From: Cafeteria roenbergensis
Lineage: Eukaryota > Sar > Bigyra > Bicosoecida > Cafeteriaceae
Assembly (NCBI GenBank): GCA_008330645.1
Contig: VLTN01000013.1
Span: forward strand, 1-64,000
Direction of reading: 5' to 3'
DNA length: 64,000 bases
How positions within the stretch are numbered: position 1 is the stretch's first letter; each line of letters opens with the position of its first letter. Position numbers and translations under genes: made by a program. The notes below the pieces were generated by a model. That model saw only the letters and a list, made by a program, of their open reading frames with translations. It had not been told where the DNA came from and ran no database searches. Of this stretch, positions 19,222 through 28,600 are shown piece by piece.

Positions 19222-20572
19222 TCACTTCTTGAGCTTCATGAGGAGGGTGCGCTGGCCGCGCATCTTCTTCTGCAGCTGGAGCAGGCCGTAGAGGAGGGCC
19301 TCCGCGGTGGGCGGGCAGCCGGGCACGTACAGGTCCACCGGCACGATGCCTGCGGGAGAAGAGGGGGCGTGGGGGGTGGACGGGAGGCGCGGGTGCAAAG
19401 GCTGGCGGGCGGGAACGGCTGCCAAAGCGTGTCGGGACTGGCACCGGCGTGGGGGGGTCAGCGTCGGACTGGCGCTGCTCGGCCAGGGCGTTGCCAGGCG
19501 GCCCTGAGCGGGCACCGCAGCACTCACGGTCACACCCGCGCACCACCGCGTACGAGTAGTGGTAGTATCCCCCGCCGTTGGCGCAGGAGCCCATGGAGAG
19601 CACCCACCGCGGGTCCGGCATCTGGTCGTACACCTTGCGGAGCGCAGGCGCCATCTTGTTCGTGAGGGTCCCGGCCACGATCATGAGATCGGATTGGCGA
19701 GGGGAGGCACGGAAGAGGATGCCGTAGCGCTCAAAGTCCCAGCGCGACGCGCCGGCCTGCATCATCTCCACGGCGCAGCAGGCCAGTCCGAAGGTCATCG
19801 GCCACATCGAGCCCTTGCGGGCCCAGTTGATCACCTCGTCGACCTTGGACACCAGGAACTCTGCGCAGAAGCCGGGAGTTGCACGGGCATGGCGAGCCGC
19901 GAAGGAGGCGACCTTGGGGCGATGGCGCGCGTGCGCAGCGGTGCGCCCTCGACTTGCAGGAATCACCGCTCCGCCATCACGGGCGCGCCTGTGCGACGAA
20001 ACGCACCTGCAGAGTTCTTTCCCTTGGCGAACAGCTCGGTCATGCTCTCAGCTGCGGGAGAAGGGCGCGGTTGGGGACGCGCAGGCGGGCGTGGGAAGCG
20101 GAGCCCTGCGAGATCGAGGAGTCTGCGGCTCCCAATTGCGCGCCTTCCAGGCGCGCAATTGGGAGCCGCAGACGCCAGCCAAGGGCAGAACAGCCGCGCG
20201 AACGTCGGCGCCGAGACGGCCGGGATCGGGCCTCACCCTGCGCCGGAGAGGCCGAGGCGTGGAACGGAGCGCTGGGAGCAGCGGCCGCCGCGACGACGGC
20301 GCGCGGCACCACGGGAAGAGCGCCTGCGGGAGCACAGCAGGGACGGACGGCGAGGGCGTCGGCGCGCGTTCGCGTGCTGCGAGCCGGCCTGGGCGCGGAC
20401 CAGAAGGGCTGGGCGCCGAACGGGAGGAGAGCCAGGCCGAGGGGCGGGCGGGCGGCACACAACATGAGCACGCGCTGGCGTCAGCCCGGCGCTTGCCCCC
20501 GGTCGGGCGGAGCCGCGCCTGCTCACTCTGCGCCGTGACGGCCGCGGCGCTGCGAGCTGCACGGGCGAGCAT
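19222..20572 (-). CDS. NDUFS7: NADH:ubiquinone oxidoreductase Fe-S subunit 7 (PSST/NuoB), four exons
   Basis: Exons 20572-20527, 20051-20007, 19860-19528 and 19349-19222 join in phase to a 183-residue protein. Donors are GTGAGC, GTGCGT and GTGAGT; all acceptors end CAG. The start gives a typical mitochondrial presequence ([15 protein letters not shown]). The mature part matches NDUFS7/Nuo[21 protein letters not shown], then [16 protein letters not shown], then [20 protein letters not shown]. The four ligands of cluster N2 are present: Cys58, Cys59, Cys123 and Cys153. N2 passes electrons to ubiquinone in the peripheral arm of complex I in the mitochondrial matrix. The splice at GCD^R restores the invariant GCDRIVPVD. 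Intron 1 holds a perfect hairpin. The gene is head to head with the membrane-protein gene starting at 20801. Confidence 0.97.
20121..20173. repeat. Perfect 25-bp inverted repeat with 3-base loop
   Basis: The left arm is 20121-20145 and the right arm 20149-20173, exact reverse complements separated by tcc. The hairpin lies inside NDUFS7 intron 1, on the transcribed strand. The core of each arm contains gcgcaattgggagccgcag or its complement. It may be a recent palindromic duplication, a tiny foldback element, or a structured RNA element. Confidence 0.97.
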
Positions 20573-20800
20573 CGTGCCTGTGCCGGGCCCTGGCGTGGAG
20601 GCCTCGCGTGCGGGCGCAACGCCGGCCCTTCTCGCAGGCTGCCCGTTCGCCGATCGTCGGCGCGCGGCCGAGTATTCGTCCGCTCGCAAGCATTGAAACC
20701 CGCCTGTGGAACATCGCGGAGCAGACACTCAGGCAGCCCCTGCCGTTGTCCGCCTCCCACGTTCCAGGCTCTCCGGTCCGTCAACAGGGCCACTGCAACC
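20573..20800. promoter_or_regulatory. Divergent upstream region, NDUFS7 / membrane protein
   Basis: 228 bases separate the two start codons. Both promoters must fit here or overlap the first exons. No TATA-like element is visible. Confidence 0.45.
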
Positions 20801-23377
20801 ATGGCAACCGACGCTCCCGCGGTGGCACGGCCCGCGCCGGAGCTCAGCGAGGAGGACTCCAAGGCCGTCAAGTCTGCGCTGCGGTGGTCAAAGCTTTCCG
20901 CCGGCGTGCTGGTCGCCACCACCGTTTTCCAAGTCGCGACGGGCTCGGGCTTCGGAGCCCTTCTCTCGGCTGTCCTGCTTGTGATGACTCTTTGCTGCGG
21001 GTGAGCCCTTGCGCGCGGCCTAAGCGAGTTTCTCGGAAGCGTGCCCTCGTCGGCGTTGAGTGTTTTCCCGCCCTGCGGAGCCGGCCCTGCCGCTGCCCGC
21101 TCCCTGCTCCCCGCGGGGTGGTGGCGCTGGTCTGGCATGTTGCCCCTGCTTGGACTCGCCAAGGCCCTCACGCCAGCCAGCCGTGTGGCACCGCGCGGGT
21201 TCCGGGCGCGTTTCCTGGCAATGCTCCGGCGAGTTGCAACGCACGACGCAAGGCTCGGAGGCGCCCAGGCCACGGCGGCCATCGTGGCGACTACACTCGC
21301 CGGGGCATTCGCAGCACAGCCCACGAGCAGCCCGGCTCCTCTGGCGAGCCCGCGCGCATGGCGTGGCTTGCCTCCTCGACAGCGACACGCGGCCAGCGAA
21401 CCGAGCGGCCCGACGTCTCTGGCAGACCAATGGCCAGCTCCGCTTCGCGACCCCGTTGCCAGCCGGCCCGCCCCCCCTTTGCCATACCCCCTCCCTGCCC
21501 TCTGCCTCCACCGCAGCGTGCGAGGCTTGCGCCAAGGCAACGGCACCAAGGTTCTGTGGCACGCCCGCGCCCACGCCTGCTGCGCCTGCCTCATCGTCGT
21601 CTTCGTCATTCCGGCAATCTTCATCGCTCTTGCCGCCTACAACTGCGCCTGCTCCGTCGAGTGCCGCCAGATGTTCCTCCCCAACCCTGCCGACTTTGCC
21701 CCCGCCGGCAACGCTTCGGGCTTCGCCCCCGGTGGCTTCAACCGCTCTTCCGGAGCGTCGCCCTCTGGCTTCCGGAACGGCTTCGCCCCTGCGCAGCACC
21801 ACGGCGGCCCTCCCCGCGCTGACGAGATGCGCCCGGCTGGCCATCCCGACAAGCCCGCCGGTCACAAGCCCGCCGAGGGCGAGCCCCACAGGGAGATCGC
21901 GCCAGCGGTCGAGAACATTCCCGCGCCCGCCGGCACCAGCCGGCGCCTCTCTGGCACCGGCCAGGAGTCAGAGGGCCATCATGGGAAGCGCCATGGCTTT
22001 GCGTCCAAGGCCGAGCGCCGGGCCGCGAAGGCTGCTCGCAAGGCTGCTCGCAAGGCCGCCCACCGCGCAGCGCGCCGCGCCGCCTCGAGCGGCGGGGCTC
22101 CCACGGAGGGCGAGGATTCGCACGGCGATGAGCACCCCCTCCCGCACCGCCACGGCAAGGCTCACGCCATTGCGCAGGCCGTGTTCAAGACCTTCATGGG
22201 GCACATCGGCGGCTCTCGGGACACCCCCGCCGGCGCGGCCCGCCCTCGCCAAGATGGTGAGGCGCGCCCCCGCCCGGAGGACCGCCCCGACGACGCACGC
22301 CCCCGCCCGGAGGACCGCCCCGACGACGCACGCCCCCGCCCGGAGGACCGCCCCGACGACGCACGCCCCCGTCCGGAGGACCGCCCCGACGACGCACGCC
22401 CCCGTCCGGAGGACCGCCCCGACGACGCACGCCCCCGCCCGGAGGACCGCCCCGGAGACATGAAGATGGACACCGCCCTCCGTGGAGAGGCTGCCGCCCC
22501 GGCAGTGCAGCCTCGTCTTGGGGCGAACGCTCGCCGGACGCAGGCCAACTCGAACCACCGAAGCGGCCCTCCCCGCCCCAACGGCGGGGCTCCCGCGTAC
22601 GGGTCAGCACGAAGCGGGTCGCACCACGAGTCGTCTGGCTGGCACAGCGCGTGGCACTCCCACAGCCACGACGACGAGGACGAAGCTGCCTTCTCTTGGC
22701 ACAGCGGCCGCGATTCCGGCAAGCGCGACGACCGCCCACGTGGCGGCTTCGGGGGACGGTGGAGCCCGCACGGGGACGAAGACGAGGACCTGACGCGCGA
22801 GGAAGTCGCTACCTTTGTCGCGGAGGCCACCGAGAAGATGGACATGATGTGCACGGTCAGCAACGGCATGTCGGCGCCCGCCGTCTTCCTCGCGATTGTT
22901 GTCTCGACTCTCCTGGCTGGCATCCACGTAAAGACCTCTCGCGCTGGATTCGCTGCAGCATCCAGGCTCCCGTCTGGCCGCAGCTGCGGCGGACCGGGCC
23001 GCCTCCGCATGATGCACACCGCCGCTGGACTCACGCCTGCGCGCCTTGAGGGTGGCAGCGCGTCCACCGCTCCTGCGCCGCAGGCCCCCGCCCAGCGCCC
23101 CGCCGGCCCCGGCGCCCATGCGGCTGCCGCCGGTGACGACTACCCGTTCAGCGCCCCCGCGGCAGCTCCTGCCTCCGGTGGCTTCATGTCCCGCATCCGC
23201 GGCATGGTCGCCCAGCAGCGGGGCTACGCGACGGTGGAGACGTTTGACGATGCACCGCCTCGCGCCGCTCCTGTTGGGGCGGGCACTGCGGCGGTTGCGC
23301 CCCCTCAGCAGGCGGCCACGGCCCCGCCCCCGGTATCGTACGAGGAGTACCTGCGCCTGGTGGCTGCCTCCTCCTGA
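20801..23377 (+). CDS. Multi-spanning membrane protein with 11-residue repeats, two exons
   Basis: The ATG at 20801 has a strong context (aaccATGg). Exon 1 is 20801-21000 and exon 2 21517-23377; donor GTGAGC and acceptor ccaccgCAG join in phase 2 to give 686 residues. Without splicing the frame stops at once. Hydrophobic segments are LSAGVLVATTVFQVATGSGF and ALLSAVLLVMTLCCG in exon 1, ACLIVVFVIPAIFIALAAYN in exon 2, and APAVFLAIVVSTLLAGIHV near the C-terminal third. Between the last two lies a very basic Ala/Arg/Lys stretch (RRAAKAARKAARKAAHRAAR), then six ARPRPEDRPDD repeats and a His/Ser/Asp-rich region. The cytosolic tail is Ala/Pro-rich. I do not recognise the family; the layout suggests an integral membrane protein with a large disordered loop. 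Confidence 0.75.
22262..22459 (+). repeat. 33-bp minisatellite, six copies, in coding sequence
   Basis: Six contiguous 33-bp units start at 22262 and then every 33 bases. Five encode ARPRPEDRPDD and the last ends RPGD. Nucleotide differences are limited to a few positions (cgcccg versus cgtccg), so expansion looks recent. Copy number is likely to vary between alleles. Confidence 0.95.
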
Positions 23378-24108
23378 GCCTTGCGGCCACCCTGGGTTCT
23401 GAAGCTTGATGAGACATGAGTGTTTTGAGTCGCGTTGCACCCGTCACGGCCGCCTGCCGAGTGGCAAGAATGTGGCGCCTGACCCCGGCAAATCGCGCGG
23501 CTTGTTCTTGCCGCAAACCGCGTGAGCCAACCACCAGATCGCGTCGTCAGCACGGCGTTGGAGGCCGTGCGGCATTCTCTTGGGCACGAACGTGCCGGGA
23601 CAGTGGAGCCGCGGCGTGGCCGGATCATGGATCGGCCTGAGTGTGGGGTGCTGGTGGCAAAAATGGAAGGATGAAAAGGACTAAGGGTCCAAAAATTGTA
23701 CAATGGTAACGGGCAAAAGCCCGCACCCCTCGGTTGGCACGTGGTACAGGTCGCGACAGAATCGCTCCTGCGTGCACACCACGGCTGGCCGAGGCCCACC
23801 CCTCCTTCATGATCGAGACGTTGGGCTTGCAAGGTAAGTTACCAGACGACCGGCTGCCCGGCTCTGGCTTTGTACTACCGGCGCAAAAATATGGGCTGAC
23901 ACTAAAGGAGCACTATTTCGTCACGAAATCCAGCATTTCAGTCCCCCGGCAGAGCCGAGGCAAAACGGCAGAGTTTGGACTTGTTTTTTGGTTTTTTGTC
24001 CGAACCCGCCGTTTGGGCTGCTTGGCGCGCTCGGGCCTGCGCCTCGCTGCAGCGAGCAGCGTGGACGGGGCGGAGCTCACACACGCAAACAGACAAAAGA
24101 AACACAGG
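23378..24108. other. Convergent intergenic region with an AT-richer patch
   Basis: 731 bases lie between the 3' ends of the membrane-protein gene and RER1. From about 23640 to 24000 the sequence is clearly less GC-rich than the rest of the window, with T runs and a small inverted repeat (atttcgt / acgaaat near 23926). I found no open frame with support, no tRNA and no element termini. It is probably 3' UTR plus spacer; a decayed insertion cannot be excluded. Confidence 0.45.
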
Positions 24109-25396
24109 TTAGTCGTCCCGCCACTTGCCCTTTCCCTTCCCGGCGGGAGGCGCGCCAGTCGCGCTCAGCCCTGCGCCCCCGCCTCCCCCTTCGGTGAAGC
24201 CCCCGACGGCGCCCTGGTAGCGCTTCTTGCCGCCGACGAACGGAACGTAGCCCCACCGCACCATGTGGCCGATTTGCCTCCGGCAAGTGAAGGCGGCGAG
24301 GACGGCAAAGTAGAGCAACAGGATCGGCCAGAACACGGGCACGTTGAACGCTGGCACCAGCGTGAGCAGGAACGCGAGAAGCACCCCACGCGTGGCTCGC
24401 TCCCAAAACTTGAGCTCCGGAAGCTTGGTCATCATGGGCTTGGCCTCGCTGTCGTCGGACTGCGCTCGGCAACCAGAACACAGGCAGGAAAGCAGTCAGG
24501 CAAGCAGGGCGTCGTCAGGTCGCGGCCAAGGCCCCAGTGGGAGGCTGCCAACGGCTGCCACAGAGCATGTTGTGCCACGGCAAGCCAGCGGGCGGGTGCT
24601 CCTGGCAGTCAGAGCAGCACACGCCTTGCAGACAGGCGCTGAAGCGGAGCGGCGCTCACCGTCACAGGCAGCAGAGGCCGCCCGTCTGCAGCCCCCAGGT
24701 CCTCCACCGGCGACACGAAGCTGACTGTCAGGTTGAGCACGTAAATTCCCAGCCCGTATGTGACAATGTACCAGCCGGGCCGCACCCACACCCACAGGGC
24801 GTACAGCACCACGAGCACCGCGAGGCCGACCCAGCGGGCAGCGCGGTGGGGAGACAGCGCGTACACCAGCGTGCGGATGCGCTGGTTGACAGGCCCCAGC
24901 AACCGACTGCGGGCGGTGAGCACGGCGGATCGAGGCCGCGAGGGGCGCGGAGGAGCGCGGTGGAAGAAATCGCGCCCCGCTCCCGCTTGAAGCACAGGCC
25001 GACGGCTGGTTCGGGCTCGCCGACCGGGCCGCCATTCCGGCCGCGAGGGCGAGGCAGGAGGCATGAGCACGACCGCCTGCCGCTTTGGGCTGCGTGCGTG
25101 GCGCGCGTGCGGAGCGCCGCGCCCGCCCCCAACAGACCAGGCTGGCAGTGCCAGCAGACGGACGGCCGCCTCGCTCGCCCGCTTGCTGCTCCGCGCGCTC
25201 GCAGACCACTGCCGGCAGCACCCACGCCGCAAGAGCCACATCAGACGCACAGGCGGGGGGGGGGGCACGCGGCGGCAGGGCGCACGCCAGTCAGCGCGCG
25301 GCGCGAGGCAGCTCACCCTGTCAGGCTCTGGAAAGCCAGCGACGCCCTGCTCTGCGGAGGCGCCATCGGGGCGCTCGCGTCGCCCGAGCTGGACAT
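24109..25396 (-). CDS. RER1: RER1, Golgi-to-ER retrieval receptor, three exons
   Basis: Exons 25396-25317, 24906-24660 and 24459-24109 join in phase to 225 residues. Both donors are GTGAGC and both acceptors end GCAG. Exon 1 gives MSSSGDASAPMAPPQSRASL. Exon 2 gives the first membrane helices and the family motif GWYIVTYGLGIYVLNLTVSF followed by VSP. Exon 3 gives the strongest signature, MMTKLPELKFWERATRG, then VPAFNVPVFWPILLLYFAVL and RQIGHMVRWGYVPFVGGKKRY. RER1 is a four-helix membrane protein of the early Golgi that returns escaped ER membrane proteins via COPI. Length fits the family (about 190-200) plus a Gly-rich, lysine-ended tail. The gene is head to head with the TEX10/IPI1-like gene. 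Confidence 0.96.
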
Positions 25397-25696
25397 CGCG
25401 CCAGCGTCCGTCCCTCCGCGACCGCGCAGTGGCCGGCCGGCGAAGGCGCGGAACGCTCGCCGCTGCTGCGCTGCCACCTGCCGCCGCCAGAATGCAGAGC
25501 CGCCGCGGGCCGGCAGAGCCGCCGCCCCGCGCCCGCGGCGTTGCCTTTCGTTTTTGCAACCTTTCCTTGCCCGGCGGCGCCGCGCACTCGGCTCGAAGCG
25601 GCCCCACAGGAGCCGACCGACGCCCGCACGCGTCGCCGGGGCCCCGAGAGCTCCCCTGGCCGCACCACAAGGCCGGAACACCCGCGCCTGGCAGCA
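25397..25696. promoter_or_regulatory. Divergent upstream region, RER1 / TEX10-like
   Basis: 300 bases separate the two start codons. The segment is GC-rich, with gccgcc-type motifs and no TATA box. It probably holds both core promoters. Confidence 0.45.
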
Positions 25697-28600
25697 ATGC
25701 CCAAGTTCCACAAGGCTGCCGACTTCAAGCGGCGCACCCGCAAGGTGGGCGCCCGCAAGCTCAAGGCCCACAACGAGACGGATGCCACGGTGACGGTTGC
25801 CAAGGTGCGCGTGCCTGCACAGGAGGCGCTCGTGTTCTCGGCCGCAAACGAAGCGGCCACAGGCGCGGCAGCGCGTCGCGAGCTGGCCATTCGCTCGCAA
25901 CTCGGGCGGTGCGGCCACCACGCCGTCGGCGCGCGCAGGGACGCGCTGCGGCAGCTGGCCAGCGAGGCCCTCGAGGCCCCGGGCGCCGCCCGCCTGCACC
26001 TCGCCGCGTTGATGAAGGCCGCCGCGGTGGGGGGTGGCGACAGCGACGCCGGAGTCCGCCACGACGCGGCCCGCTTGGCCGCCGCCTGCGTTGCTTCGGC
26101 CGGCCCCGAGGCCGTGCGCCCCTTCCTCCCCCTGCTGTGCGCGCGCACGGCCGCGTCGCTGGCCGGGCTCCAGCCGGGCACACGCCTCGACGCGCTGGCT
26201 CTGCCTCTGGTGCTCTCGTCCGCCCCGGGCCGCTCCTCCTCCTCCCCCTCCTCGTCGCACGCCCCGGCTGTGCTGGCGGCCGACCCCGCCGTGGTCAAGG
26301 GCCTCGTCGGCCCTCTGGCAGAGCTCCTCGGCCCGGCCCCGCACGCCACCGCCGCCTCGGCCGCCGCGCGCCTCGTGGCGGCCTCGTGGGTGGGCCGGCT
26401 GCTCCCGCCCGCCCTCTGCGTCGGGTCCGATACCGTCGACACCGGCGTGGCCAAGGCGCAGAAGCGCGCCGCCTTGGGCGGCGTGCCTGGCCGGGTCGGG
26501 GCGCACGACCAGGGCGGCGAAACCGCTGCTGGCGTGGCCACCGGCCGCAGCACCGTCATGGCCGCGGCGGAGCCCGCGCTGGCGGCCAGCCGCAAGCGCC
26601 GGCGCAACCAGTCCCGCCGCCCTGGTGACGAGGCGGCGGGCGCGGCAGCGGCGGCGGCGGACCCCGCGGCGCGCGCCGGCGAAGAGACCGACTCCGACGC
26701 TGACGGGACCGCGGGCGGCGCCATCTCGGGCAGCGACGGCTCCGACACGGAGGCCGCAGAGGACGACGCGGGCAGCGTCGCCGCCGGGAGCGGGCGCCGC
26801 CGCGCGGCGAGCAAGCGGGCCCGGCACAGCGGGCCCCTCGGCCTGCTCGCCGCCCGCGGCAGGGACGACGCCCGGGTCGCCACCACGGCGGCCCGCCTGC
26901 GGCGCCTCCCCCGCGTGAACCTCACCTCTGTCGAGGCGCGCCTGGCCACCGCCGCCGCCCTCCGCGCCGTCGCGCTGGCCTGCGCCACGGGCGGCGCGGG
27001 GGAGGGCGACGCCTTCGCGGCACGGTGGGCGGCCGCGGCCTTTTCAGGCGACGCGACTGCGGAGGGCGCGTCCTCGGCCGCGGCCGACGCGGCGGCCAAG
27101 GCAGCGGCATCGGCCGTTGCGGGTCCCAGCGCAGAGACCAGCGCCATCGCCGTGGCGTGGGAGGACGACTGCCGCCGCGAGCTGCGCCGCGCAGCCGGAC
27201 AGCGCGCGGCCGCGCCCCGTGCCGGTGCCGGCGCCGCAGCCGCCGCCGGCGCTGGCGGCGGAGCAGACGCCCTCTCCCTGCTGGCGTGCAGCTCGGCCCC
27301 TGCCTCGGCGCCCGCTGCCAGGCGGGTGGCGGCCCTGCCCCTGTCCGAGGTGCTTCGCTGGGTGGCGGACCGCCGCCGCGCCGCAGCCGGCTCCGCCGCG
27401 TCCAGAAGCGGCGCCGACCTCCGCGACGCTGGCCCGTGCAGCCGCGCTGCCGCGCGCTGGGGCAGCGCCGACGCTGCCGCCATCACCGAGGAGCCCGCCG
27501 CCGCCGCGGCCCTCCTGGCGCAGAAGGCGTCGCTGCTGCCCGGGGCGGCCTCCGGCTCAGCGGGCCGCCACAAGCAGACCGGCCCCGCCGTTCGCTCCGG
27601 ACCCGTGGGCGCCGAGGCAACCTGCGGGCAAGTGGGTGCCTCGCTGGAGCTGCTCCTCTCAGAGCTCGAGTCGGGCATGCCGCCCGCCGGCGCCGCCGCG
27701 CCTGCCGCGTCGCTCTGCGCGCGCGTGCGCCTCGTCGCGCAAACGTCTGGCCTCCTGATGGCGGCCGAGGCCGAGGCCGCGCGGGCCGCCGGCTCCCTCT
27801 CAGCAGGCCAGCCTGCCGACGGCCCTGCCAATTCCGCGGCTGCAGGGGCGGCGCCAGCGGCGTCCTCGTCCTCCTCGTCCTCGTCCTCGTCCTCCTTCGG
27901 CGCGCGGTCCGGCGGCGGGCTCCACCTGTCCTCGAGTGGGCAGGCCGCCGCCGCAGTGCTTGTGCCCGCGCTCCTGCGCCTGGCCGCCAGACTCTCTCAC
28001 GTGCAGCCCCCCGCCGGCAGCGACCTGGCTGGGCCCGACGGCGGCCGGGCGTCCCGCGCCTGGGCGGATGCGGCCTGCACGGAGCTGGAGGCGCTGCTCG
28101 CGGCGGCGCAGGCGGGCTGCTCGGACCGCGACGCAGCCGAGGCTGCCGCGGCAATGGCGTCGGCCGCGGGCAGCCGCGCGCTGGGCGCGGCACGCTGGCG
28201 CTCCCCGGGGCAGGCCGACGCTCTGGACGGCGGCGATTCGGAGGACGAGGACGAGTCCGACTCGGGGCCCGACGACGAGGCCCAGAGCGACGGCGACGGC
28301 GACGGCACCGGCACAGGCACCGGCGATGCGGCCGGGCAGCGGCAGCGGCAGCGGCCCGGGGAGGGCACGGCCGCGCGGGAGCTTGCAGCGGGCAGCAAGT
28401 CGAGCTTCGCCGCCCTGTCCGCGTCGCTGCGGTACAGCGGCCGGCCGGCGGGCGGTCCCGCTCCTTCCCGCAAGGACGTCGCCCTCACCCAGGAGGAGGA
28501 CGCGGCGGTGCAGGCGGAGGCCGCGCGGCTGGCGGAGGACCGCGGGCTTGGCCCCAAGGACCTGCAGGGGCGCCGCGCCCTGCTGCGCCGCGTGCGCATG

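Noticed and set aside
23640-24000. AT-richer patch considered as an inserted viral or mobile element
   Set aside because: It is only a few hundred bases long, with no terminal repeats, no coding capacity and no capsid, polymerase or integrase motif; it fits a 3' UTR/spacer.
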